This document shows positions 50,806-58,528 of a stretch of DNA of 64,000 nt, one piece after another (position 1 is the first letter of the stretch; the number at the start of each line of letters is the position of its first letter). This stretch comes from Emticicia sp040253585 (GTDB taxonomy: Bacteria; Bacteroidota; Bacteroidia; Cytophagales; Spirosomataceae): assembly GCF_040253585.1 (NCBI RefSeq), contig NZ_JBELAU010000012.1:62001-126000 (forward strand), in the 5' to 3' direction. The notes beneath the pieces were generated by a model. That model was not told the DNA's origin, did not search any database, and was given only the letters and a program-made list of their open reading frames with translations. A program made the position numbers and the translations under genes.

Positions 50806-51333
50806 ATGAAACAAACTCCCTCTCAAACAGTAGGCCCATACTTTGCTTATGGACTTACACCTGAGCAATATTTATATGATTTCAGGCAATTGGTTGGTAA
50901 TCAGATGGTTAGCCCAATCGAACACAGCGAAGCTATCACCATTACAGGAAAGGTTTTCGATGGAAATGGCGATGTGATTCCTGATGCAATGATTGAAATC
51001 TGGCAAAATGATGGTGAAAATCAACTTTTCGGGCGTTTCGGTACGGGAACTGATGCTCAGAATCGCTTTATTTTTAGCACAATTAAGCCAACATCGCTTG
51101 CTGGACAAGCTCCGTATCTTTCAGTAATTGTTTTTATGCGTGGGCAGCTTATTCATTCTTACACTCGCATTTATTTTTCTGACGAGGCTCAACTTAATGC
51201 AATTGACAAAGTGTTAAATGCTGTTCCTGCCGATAGAAAAAATACATTAATTGCCGAGAAACAAGGCGAAAAGGTATATGAATTCAACATCAATATGCAG
51301 GGCGATAACGAAACTGTGTTTTTTGAAATATAA
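50806..51333 (+). CDS. pcaG: protocatechuate 3,4-dioxygenase alpha subunit
   Basis: The 175-residue non-iron partner of PcaH. It starts MKQTPSQTVGPYFAYGL, the usual PcaG opening, and continues with AITITGKVFDGNGDVIPDAM, IEIWQNDGENQLFGRF and FSTIKPTSLAGQAPYLSVIV. The iron ligands of PcaH are absent, as expected for alpha. It lies 81 bp after pcaH, with a repeat between them. Confidence 0.95.
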   Translation: MKQTPSQTVGPYFAYGLTPEQYLYDFRQLVGNQMVSPIEHSEAITITGKVFDGNGDVIPDAMIEIWQNDGENQLFGRFGTGTDAQNRFIFSTIKPTSLAGQAPYLSVIVFMRGQLIHSYTRIYFSDEAQLNAIDKVLNAVPADRKNTLIAEKQGEKVYEFNINMQGDNETVFFEI

Positions 51334-51337
51334 TTTG

Positions 51338-51421
51338 AATGACGAATTTTTCGAATGACGAAGTAGGAATTTCTTACTTATCATTTTTAACTCGTAATTC
51401 GTCATTCATAATTCGTCATTA
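51338..51421. repeat. intergenic repeat between pcaG and pcaB
   Basis: TGACGAATTTTTCGAATGAC in the left half and ACTCGTAATTCGTCATTC plus ATAATTCGTCATT in the right half form a broad inverted repeat that ends 4 bp before the pcaB start. Confidence 0.65.
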
Positions 51422-51424
51422 AAA

Positions 51425-52729
51425 ATGTCTTTATACTCAGAATATTTTTATTCCAAAGCCATCAACGGGCTGTTTTCTGATAAGCAGACAATTGCTCAAA
51501 TGCTGCGTTTTGAGGGAGCTTTGGCAGTTGCTCAAGCCGAAAATGGTATTATTCCGCCCCAAGCTGCCCAAATCATCGAAAGTTGCTGTCAGGCAGACTT
51601 TATAGATATTGATAAACTCAAATCAGAGATAAAATTGGGTGGAAATGCTGCTATTCCTTTGGTGAAGCAATTGACCCGAATTGTTAAAAATAATGATGTT
51701 GAGGCATCGAAATACGTACATTTAGGGGCAACCAGCCAAGATGTGGTAGATACCGCAACGGTTTTGCAGATGCAAGAATATTGGTATTGGTTGAACGATA
51801 AATTGGCTGAATTATCGAATTTATTAGTAGAAATTACAAAAAAACACCGTAGTACATTGATGATTGGTAGGACGCTTCTTCAACAAGCCCGCCCAATTAC
51901 ATTCGGACTTAAAACTTCGGGATGGCTGCAAAGCATTGAGAGAAGCAAAGAGCGAATGAGAAGTACACAAAAACGTGTTTTGGTCATTCAGCTGGGAGGA
52001 GCAGTTGGTAGTGGAAATGCAAATTTATCGAAGGAAGTTCAACAAAGCTTGTCCGATATTTTAGATTTGAAACCATCTTTTTCTTGGCAAGCAAACCGTG
52101 ATAATTTGGTTGAAGCGGCATCAGTTTTTGGAATCTTGAATCAATCGCTCGGAAAAATTGCCAAAGATGTATCACTGATGATGCAAACCGAAGTTGGTGA
52201 AGTATTTGAAGGTGCAGGCGAGGGCAAGGGCGGTTCGAGTACGATGCCACATAAGCGAAACCCTGTTACCTGTGCTGCTATATTAGCCAATGCCAACCGA
52301 ATTCCCCATTTGGTAGCTACGTTACTGGCTTCGATGCCTCAAGAGCATGAACGTTCGGCAGGGCTATGGCATTCTGAATGGGAAGTTCTGACTGAAATAA
52401 TGCTACTCACCGCAGGAAGTATTGAAAAAGCCATCGAATTGATTTCGGGTTTAGAAGTGGATGAAAAAAGAATGCTTCAAAACCTTGAATTGACTAAAGG
52501 GTTGATTTATGCAGAAAATGCCTCGCTTGCACTGGCCACAAAAATAGGTAAAATAAACGCCCACGAATTAGTCGAAAAGGCCTGTAAATCAGCTATTTCT
52601 CAACAAAAGCATTTAAAAGAAGTGTTGGAAGAAATGAAAGTTGATTTACCAAGTTTAGAACAACTATTCAAAGCCGAGAACTCGATTGGAAATAGTTTGG
52701 AGATAATAGATGAGATTTTGAAAAAATGA
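51425..52729 (+). CDS. pcaB: 3-carboxy-cis,cis-muconate cycloisomerase
   Basis: A 434-residue member of the aspartase/fumarase superfamily. The signature GKGGSSTMPHKRNPVTCAA is present, with YVHLGATSQDVVDTATVLQM and MIGRTLLQQARPITFGLKTS earlier. It converts carboxymuconate to 4-carboxymuconolactone. It is slightly shorter than some homologues (about 450). The start is supported by ALYSEYFYSK-type N-terminal matches in the family. Confidence 0.94.
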   Translation: MSLYSEYFYSKAINGLFSDKQTIAQMLRFEGALAVAQAENGIIPPQAAQIIESCCQADFIDIDKLKSEIKLGGNAAIPLVKQLTRIVKNNDVEASKYVHLGATSQDVVDTATVLQMQEYWYWLNDKLAELSNLLVEITKKHRSTLMIGRTLLQQARPITFGLKTSGWLQSIERSKERMRSTQKRVLVIQLGGAVGSGNANLSKEVQQSLSDILDLKPSFSWQANRDNLVEAASVFGILNQSLGKIAKDVSLMMQTEVGEVFEGAGEGKGGSSTMPHKRNPVTCAAILANANRIPHLVATLLASMPQEHERSAGLWHSEWEVLTEIMLLTAGSIEKAIELISGLEVDEKRMLQNLELTKGLIYAENASLALATKIGKINAHELVEKACKSAISQQKHLKEVLEEMKVDLPSLEQLFKAENSIGNSLEIIDEILKK

Positions 52730-52730
52730 C

Positions 52731-52798
52731 GAATGACGATTTACGAATTTCGAATGGTACATTATTCGTAAATCATCATTCAAAAATCGTAATTTTAA
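52731..52798. repeat. intergenic repeat between pcaB and the pcaDC fusion
   Basis: ACGAATGACGATTTACGAAT and ATTATTCGTAAATCATCATT are inverted partners; AAATCGTAATTTT follows, up to the next start. Confidence 0.65.
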
Positions 52799-52804
52799 AA
52801 TACT

Positions 52805-53938
52805 ATGAACTATAAAATACAAGGTACACCAAATAGCCCAGTACTGATTTTTTCTAACTCTTTGGGTTCGGAAATGATGATGTGGGAAGAGCTGATTCCA
52901 TATCTGCTACCATATTTCAGAGTATTACAATACGATACTCGTGGGCATGGTGGCTCAAAAAACAATATTAGCAAAGAAGGTTATACAATCGAACTTTTAG
53001 GTAAGGATATTATCCATTTGATGGATGAACTAAACATCGAAACTGCCTATTATTGTGGCCTTTCGATGGGAGGTTTGATAGGACAATATCTTGGTATAAA
53101 TCACCCAAATCGCTTCAAAAAGATAGTTTTAAGCAACACAGGTGCAAAAATCGGAAATGATGAACGTTGGAATGGTAGAATCGAAACCATTGCAAAGAAT
53201 GGAATGCAGGCAATTGTTGATGACACAATGGAGCGTTGGTTTACCGAAGATTTCAGAAAGCAAAAACCACAAAAAGTAGCCGAAACTTATGCTATGTTTT
53301 TACGAAGCGATGTACAGGGTTATTCAAATTGTTGCTGTGCCATTCGAGATGCAGATTTTAGAAGTCAACTACAAAATCTGAGGGTTGAAACTTTGGTAAT
53401 CACGGGCGATGAAGACCCCGTCACGAATGTCGAGCAGGCAGAGTTTTTGGTTGTCAATATTCCAAATGCTCAATTAAAGGTTCTTCGTGCTCGCCACTTA
53501 GCCGCCACCGAACTTCCGAAAGAATACGCCCAAGTTTTAATAGATTTTTTCGTAGGTGAAGCCACTTTTGATAAAGGAATGCACGTCCGCCGAACGGTTT
53601 TAGGTAATGCCCACGTTGACCGTGCGAATAGCAAAATAAATGAGTTTAATACTGATTTTCAGTCGTTTATTACAAATTATGCGTGGGGTGAAGTTTGGAC
53701 TCGTCCAAATCTTTCTAAACATAATAGAAGTCTGATTACAATGGCAATGCTGATTGCTTTAAACCGCCAAACTGAGTTTAAAATGCACGTCAGAGCCGCT
53801 TTTAATAATGGTGTAACGGTGGCCGAAATTAAAGAAGTAATCATGCAATCGGCTTTGTATTGTGGCCTGCCAGCTGCCAACGAAGCCATTCATGCAGCCG
53901 AAGAAGTATTTAAAGAATTAGGAGTCAACATTTTATAA
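52805..53938 (+). CDS. 3-oxoadipate enol-lactonase / 4-carboxymuconolactone decarboxylase fusion
   Basis: A 377-residue bifunctional protein. Residues about 1-250 are a PcaD-like alpha/beta hydrolase with LQYDTRGHGGSKNN, the elbow YYCGLSMGGLIGQYLG, and EDPVTNVEQAEFL. Residues about 258-377 are a PcaC-like decarboxylase: MHVRRTVLGNAHVDRANSKI, WGEVWTRPNLSKHNRSLITM and ALYCGLPAANEAIHAAEEVF. The two steps are consecutive, so the fusion would channel the unstable lactone. Such fusions are known as PcaL in actinobacteria. pobA starts 15 bp later. Confidence 0.94.
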   Translation: MNYKIQGTPNSPVLIFSNSLGSEMMMWEELIPYLLPYFRVLQYDTRGHGGSKNNISKEGYTIELLGKDIIHLMDELNIETAYYCGLSMGGLIGQYLGINHPNRFKKIVLSNTGAKIGNDERWNGRIETIAKNGMQAIVDDTMERWFTEDFRKQKPQKVAETYAMFLRSDVQGYSNCCCAIRDADFRSQLQNLRVETLVITGDEDPVTNVEQAEFLVVNIPNAQLKVLRARHLAATELPKEYAQVLIDFFVGEATFDKGMHVRRTVLGNAHVDRANSKINEFNTDFQSFITNYAWGEVWTRPNLSKHNRSLITMAMLIALNRQTEFKMHVRAAFNNGVTVAEIKEVIMQSALYCGLPAANEAIHAAEEVFKELGVNIL

Positions 53939-53953
53939 ACAGAACAATTCAGA

Positions 53954-55144
53954 ATGAAAACAATAAAAACCCAAGTTGGAATTATCGGGGCTGGCCCTGC
54001 TGGACTTACGTTGGCTAATTGGCTCAAACAACAAGGCATTTCGTCGGTTATTATTGAGCATCGTAGTCAAGAATATGTGCAAGCACGTGTACGTGCAGGT
54101 TTGTTAGAGCAAAATACGGTCGATATTCTTAAAAACTTAGGTTTGGCCGATAGATTGGTTAAAGAAGGACAAGAACACCACGGAGTGTATTTAAACTTTG
54201 ATGGAAAACGTATTCGTGTGCCTTTCGGCAAATTAACCAATGGGCGTAACATTACCATTTACGGTCAGCAAGAAGTAGTAAAAGACCTTACTGAGGCTTG
54301 GGTAAATGGTGGTGAAACATTGCTTTTTGAAGCCCCCGCTCTTGAATTGGATGGTCTCGAAACCAGTAGCCCGAAAATTCATTTTGAACATGAGGGAGAA
54401 AAAGGCATTATTGAATGCGATTTTATTGCCGCTTGCGATGGTTTTCATGGTTTAGGCCGTAAGTCAATGCCAAAAGATGCTTATAAAGAATACACAATTA
54501 CGTATCCATTTAGTTGGTTGGGTATTTTGGCTCATGTTGCACCATCTTCCGAAGAATTGATTTATGCTTACCACGAGCGTGGTTTTGCCTTGCATAGTTT
54601 GCGTTCAGAAAAAGTAAGCCGCCTTTACATTCAAGTTGACAACGACGACCACGTAGATAATTGGACAGATGAGCAAATTTGGGAAGAACTCTCGATTAGA
54701 TTAGGTACAGAAGGTTGGAAACTCAATTCTGGTCCGATTTTCGAAAAGAGTATCACGCCCATGCGTAGTTATTTTATTGATAATATGCAGCACGGACGAT
54801 TGTTTTTAGCAGGTGATGCCGCTCATATTGTACCTCCAACGGGTGGGAAAGGCCTAAATTTAGCAGTAGCCGATGTAAAACATTTGGTAGATGGCTTTAC
54901 TGATTTTTACAAGAATAATTCGATGAAGGCATTGGATAATTATTCAGAAATCGCCCTGAAACGTATTTGGAGAGCCCAAGATTTCTCTAATTTCATGACC
55001 ACATTGTTTCATAAACAATACGAACACGGTTCTTTTCAATATCAATTACAAAAAGCTAAATTTGATTATATTTCATTATCTGAAGCTTACGCCACAACGC
55101 TTGCAGAAAACTATGTTGGTTTGCCGTTTGAGGCGTTTGGATAG
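53954..55144 (+). CDS. pobA: 4-hydroxybenzoate 3-monooxygenase
   Basis: A 396-residue flavin hydroxylase that makes protocatechuate from 4-hydroxybenzoate with NADPH and oxygen. TQVGIIGAGPAGLTLANWL is the FAD motif. VRAGLLEQNTVDIL, FIAACDGFHGLGRKSMP and GRLFLAGDAAHIVPPTGGKG are diagnostic for PobA. Length is standard. It lies 15 bp after the pcaDC fusion and would supply protocatechuate for PcaGH in the same operon, and probably also receives the product of the cinnamate pathway upstream. Confidence 0.97.
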   Translation: MKTIKTQVGIIGAGPAGLTLANWLKQQGISSVIIEHRSQEYVQARVRAGLLEQNTVDILKNLGLADRLVKEGQEHHGVYLNFDGKRIRVPFGKLTNGRNITIYGQQEVVKDLTEAWVNGGETLLFEAPALELDGLETSSPKIHFEHEGEKGIIECDFIAACDGFHGLGRKSMPKDAYKEYTITYPFSWLGILAHVAPSSEELIYAYHERGFALHSLRSEKVSRLYIQVDNDDHVDNWTDEQIWEELSIRLGTEGWKLNSGPIFEKSITPMRSYFIDNMQHGRLFLAGDAAHIVPPTGGKGLNLAVADVKHLVDGFTDFYKNNSMKALDNYSEIALKRIWRAQDFSNFMTTLFHKQYEHGSFQYQLQKAKFDYISLSEAYATTLAENYVGLPFEAFG

Positions 55145-55153
55145 AAAAATGAA

Positions 55154-55188
55154 AATGACGAGTTACGAATAACGAAGTACGAATATTT
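55154..55188. repeat. left flank repeat of the second four-helix-bundle cassette
   Basis: AATGACGAGTTACGAAT at 55154-55170, followed by AACGAAGTACGAAT. It pairs with 55637-55653 with one mismatch. Confidence 0.7.
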
Positions 55189-55189
55189 A

Positions 55190-55554
55190 ATGGTAGCAAC
55201 TATGATTTCAGATTTGAAAGAAAGATATAAAAATGGGCGGTTTCAATTGTTTTACTCACAAGAAAATTGCCTTTTGAGCCAGAATTTAAGGCTTGTAGAA
55301 ATCAAATGGTTCGTTCTGCACCATCTGTTGCCGCAAACTATCGTGCTGCATGTAGAGGGAAATCTAATCCAGACTTTATTAATAAACTTAAGATTGTTGA
55401 AGAAGAATTAGATGAAACTATGTTTTAGATTGAATTCATTATTGAGTTATTGCCAAATTTAAAATCAGAATTTGAATCATCGTATAGAGAAGCAAATGAG
55501 TTACTTTCTATAACCGTTGCATCAATAAAAACAGCAAGAAATAATCAAAAATAA
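55190..55554 (+). pseudogene. four-helix-bundle protein gene, frameshifted and with a stop
   Basis: Starts MVATMISDLKERYK, then the frame shifts near 55231. In the next frame the family sequence runs on as VSIVLLTRKLPFEPEFKACR, NQMVRSAPSVAANYRAACRG and KSNPDFINKLKIVEEELDET to MF, then TAG at 55426-55428 in place of a Trp codon. The end (EFESSYREANELLSITVASI) closes at a TAA at 55552. At least two lesions are present, so it is inactive. It is a divergent copy of 41635-41979. Confidence 0.85.
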
Positions 55555-55636
55555 TAATTGAATGAAGAGGTATTTATTAGAAAGTTTTTAATGGTCAGAA
55601 TTTCATATTCATATTTTATAATTTGACATTAAAAAT

Positions 55637-55669
55637 ATTCGTACCTCGTCATTCGAAACTCGTAATTCG
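55637..55669. repeat. right flank repeat of the second four-helix-bundle cassette
   Basis: ATTCGTACCTCGTCATT and CGAAACTCGTAATTCG, ending 6 bp before the pcaIJ start. Inverted partner of 55154. Confidence 0.7.
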
Positions 55670-55674
55670 ACAAT

Positions 55675-57021
55675 ATGAAACAAGTACCGATAATAGATTT
55701 ACACACTGCTGCTTCAATGGTTAAGGATGGCGATGTTTTGCTACAAGGTGGCTTTGGCATGACAGGAAACCCTGTACACTTGATGCACGCTTTGGCCGAA
55801 ACAGGCACCAAGAACCTAACTTTTATAGGAAATAACACGGGAGAACCAGGTTTGGGTGGCGATAGACTTTTGGCAAACGGACAACTCAAGAAGGTAATAG
55901 GCTCTTTCTTTACCTCAAATCCGAATGCAGTAAAAGCCGTGCAAGCAGGTTTAGTTGAAGCCGAACTTTTACCACAAGGAACGTTGGCCGAAGCCATTCG
56001 TGCGGGCGGTGCAGGTATCGGAGGTTTTTATACACCTACCTCCGCAGGAACAAAAATTGCTGAAGGCCGAGAAACCAAAGTAATTGATGGCGTAGAGCAA
56101 GTTTTTATCAAAGGAATTAGAGGAAATGTGGCGTTTATTCGTGCTTGGCGTGCTGATACCGCAGGAAATCTACAATACCGAATGACAGAAAATAACTTTA
56201 ATAAAGCGATGGCTACCGCTGCTGATTTGGTTATTGCTGAGGTGGAAGAAATCGTTCCCGTAGGTGAAATTGCCCCCGAAAATGTGCATACGCAAGGTTG
56301 TTTCGTAGATTATTTGGTACAAGCCACCCTTACGCTCGAAGATTTAGGTACATCGGCATCGGTTTCGTCTTCGAAGAAAGTGGATGAAGTGAGAATGAAT
56401 ATGGCAAAACGTGCCTTGGCCGAACTAAAAAAAGGTGATGTAGTAAATCTCGGCATCGGTATTCCGACTTTAGTAGCCGATTTAATCACTGAAGAACATG
56501 GAATTATTCTCCACACCGAAAATGGAATGTTGGGTGTAGGCCCAGTACCAACTGATGGTGGTGGAGCAATGAATTACCCAGTAAATGCAGGAAAAATTCC
56601 CGTAACGCCCTTGCAAGGAAGTAGCTATTTTGATAGTGCCGAATCGTTTGCCATGATTCGTGGTGGACATATCGACGTAGCCATCATGGGAGGTTTAGAA
56701 TGTGATGAAGCCGCAAATCTCGCCAATTGGGCAGTACCAGGAAAACCACTTTTAGGCGTAGGTGGTGCAATGGATTTAGCCAAAGGAGCAAAAAGGCTCA
56801 TTATTACCATGACACACACAAATTCTGACGGCTCTCCTAAAATCGTTCCGTCATGTGTCTTGCCATTGACTGCTTCTGGAGTAGTAAGTATGATTATCAC
56901 TGATTTGGCGGTTTTTGCATATCCAGCAGGTAAACTTACGCTTATCGGACTCATGCCAAATGTTACTTTAGAAGAAATAAAAGCCAAAACAAGTGCTAAT
57001 TTTGACATAAAACTATCATAA
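55675..57021 (+). CDS. 3-oxoadipate CoA-transferase, fused A and B subunits (PcaI-PcaJ)
   Basis: A 448-residue family I CoA-transferase. Residues about 1-225 form the A subunit (LLQGGFGMTGNPVHLMHALA, GAGIGGFYTPTSAGTKIAEG). Residues about 235-448 form the B subunit (NLGIGIPTLVADLI and HTENGMLGVGP with catalytic Glu282; GGHIDVAIMGGLECDEAANL). It would use succinyl-CoA to activate 3-oxoadipate. The fusion of two normally separate genes is unusual in proteobacterial pca operons but found in other bacterial CoA-transferases. Activity on acetoacetate is the alternative. Confidence 0.9.
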   Translation: MKQVPIIDLHTAASMVKDGDVLLQGGFGMTGNPVHLMHALAETGTKNLTFIGNNTGEPGLGGDRLLANGQLKKVIGSFFTSNPNAVKAVQAGLVEAELLPQGTLAEAIRAGGAGIGGFYTPTSAGTKIAEGRETKVIDGVEQVFIKGIRGNVAFIRAWRADTAGNLQYRMTENNFNKAMATAADLVIAEVEEIVPVGEIAPENVHTQGCFVDYLVQATLTLEDLGTSASVSSSKKVDEVRMNMAKRALAELKKGDVVNLGIGIPTLVADLITEEHGIILHTENGMLGVGPVPTDGGGAMNYPVNAGKIPVTPLQGSSYFDSAESFAMIRGGHIDVAIMGGLECDEAANLANWAVPGKPLLGVGGAMDLAKGAKRLIITMTHTNSDGSPKIVPSCVLPLTASGVVSMIITDLAVFAYPAGKLTLIGLMPNVTLEEIKAKTSANFDIKLS

Positions 57022-57024
57022 AAA

Positions 57025-57102
57025 TGGCACGCTGATAACGCAGATACTATCGTAACGCTGATAAGTACGGATTTCAAAATTAGCGTTGTTTTCAGCGTGC
57101 CA
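57025..57102. repeat. intergenic inverted repeat before pcaF
   Basis: TGGCACGCTGA (57025-57035) and TCAGCGTGCCA (57092-57102) pair exactly. Between them are GATAACGCAGAT and TTAGCGTTGTT, a GATAACGCAGAT-type repeat common in Bacteroidota spacers. Confidence 0.65.
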
Positions 57103-57116
57103 AAAGTTATCGAATA

Positions 57117-58325
57117 ATGAAAGAATCATATATAATAGATGCCATCCGCACACCAATTGGAAGTTTTGGTGGCAGTTTATCGCCAGTGCGTGCCGATGAT
57201 TTGGCAGCTTTACCAATAAAAGAATTAATTAAAAGAAACCCCAATATTCCGCTCGATGCAATCGAAGATGTGATTTTGGGTTGCCACAACCAAGCTGGTG
57301 AAGATAACCGAAATGTGGCTCGAATGGCCTTGCTTTTGGCTGGTTTACCTTATACCGTTCCAGGTGAAACCGTCAATCGTTTGTGTTCTTCGGGAATGTC
57401 GGCCGTTATCCATGCTAATCGTGCAATCAAAGCAGGTGATGGCGAAGTTTTTATTGCGGGAGGAATGGAACACATGACTCGTGGACCAATGGTGATGAGT
57501 AAATCTTCAAAACCATTTGGGGGCGATGTGCAGCTTTTTGACTCAAGTTTTGGCTGGCGTTTTGTCAATCCGCAAATGCACAAAATGTATGGAACTGATG
57601 CGATGGGTGTAACGGCCGAAAACTTAGCCGAAATGTATAATATCAGCCGTGATGACCAAGATTTATTTGCACTCCGTTCTCAACAAAAAGCTTTCGCAGC
57701 ACAACAAAATGGCATTTTAGCTGAAGAAATCGTAGGTGTTGAATTGACCGATAGAAAAGGAAATATTACAGTTTTTGATAAAGATGAATTTATCAAAGGA
57801 AGCTCAACTTTAGAGGGTTTAGCAAAGCTGAAAGCATCTTTCAAAAAAGAAAATGGTACTGTTACCGCAGGAAATGCTTCTGGTTTGAACGATGGTGCCG
57901 CTGCCATGTATATTGCTTCAGAAAATGCCGTAAAAAGCTATAATCTTACACCAAAAGCAAGAATTGTATCTTCGGCGGTGGTAGGAGTAGAGCCACGCAT
58001 TATGGGAATTGGGCCAGTAGGAGCAACGCAGAAAGCTCTCCAAAAAGCAGGTCTTACTTTAAATGACATGGACGTAATCGAGTTCAATGAAGCATTTGCT
58101 GCACAATGTTTGGCAGTTTCAAGAAATCTTGGTTTAGCTGATGATGATGCACGTATTAATCCAAACGGTGGAGCGATAGCTCTTGGTCATCCACTCGGAA
58201 TGTCAGGTACTCGTATCATTCAAGCGGCTGTAAATCAGCTTGTTAGAACAAAGAAGCGTTATGCTTTGGCCTCTATGTGTGTAGGTGTGGGCATGGGTTA
58301 TGCCGTGATTGTGGAAAGAGTTTAG
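57117..58325 (+). CDS. pcaF: 3-oxoadipyl-CoA thiolase
   Basis: A 402-residue thiolase that cleaves 3-oxoadipyl-CoA to succinyl-CoA and acetyl-CoA. The nucleophile Cys90 lies in NRLCSSGMSAVIHANRA. HMTRGPMVMSKS, NPNGGAIALGHPLGMSGTR and MCVGVGMG (second Cys) are typical. KPFGG and GWRFVNPQM near residues 125-145 fit PcaF/PaaJ. It closes the pathway and the operon, before a strong terminator. Confidence 0.94.
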   Translation: MKESYIIDAIRTPIGSFGGSLSPVRADDLAALPIKELIKRNPNIPLDAIEDVILGCHNQAGEDNRNVARMALLLAGLPYTVPGETVNRLCSSGMSAVIHANRAIKAGDGEVFIAGGMEHMTRGPMVMSKSSKPFGGDVQLFDSSFGWRFVNPQMHKMYGTDAMGVTAENLAEMYNISRDDQDLFALRSQQKAFAAQQNGILAEEIVGVELTDRKGNITVFDKDEFIKGSSTLEGLAKLKASFKKENGTVTAGNASGLNDGAAAMYIASENAVKSYNLTPKARIVSSAVVGVEPRIMGIGPVGATQKALQKAGLTLNDMDVIEFNEAFAAQCLAVSRNLGLADDDARINPNGGAIALGHPLGMSGTRIIQAAVNQLVRTKKRYALASMCVGVGMGYAVIVERV

Positions 58326-58434
58326 AGAAAGAATATTGACTACGGATTTGTTTGTTTATATAGCAGTGACAAACTATCAAAAATCAATAATTTTCAATCG
58401 TTAATCTTCAATTTTCTTAATTAATAACATAGAG

Positions 58435-58465
58435 TGTAGCGACGTATCGCATACGCCCAGCTATC
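58435..58465. repeat. degraded palindromic repeat
   Basis: GTAGCGACGTATCGCATACG, related in style to the GTAGAG palindrome at 26161, with CGTAT and ATACG arms. Confidence 0.4.
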
Positions 58466-58470
58466 CAACA

Positions 58471-58507
58471 AAAAATCCCCTGTTATCGCTAACAGAGGAT
58501 TTTTTTA
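58471..58507. terminator. bidirectional terminator between pcaF and fusA
   Basis: AAAAATCCCCTGTTA pairs with TAACAGAGGATTTTT (one mismatch) around a TCGC loop. A and T runs on each side serve both strands. Confidence 0.9.
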
Positions 58508-58528
58508 TGATTAAACTTCAACCAGGAA

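Noticed and set aside
50728..52798. CRISPR array from the repeated ATTCGTAAT/CGTCATTC motifs
   Set aside because: The repeats are inverted, variable and in separate gene spacers, with no regular spacing and no cas genes.
56625..57077. Minus-strand open frame of 150 codons
   Set aside because: It is antisense to the fused CoA-transferase gene, which has clear catalytic motifs.
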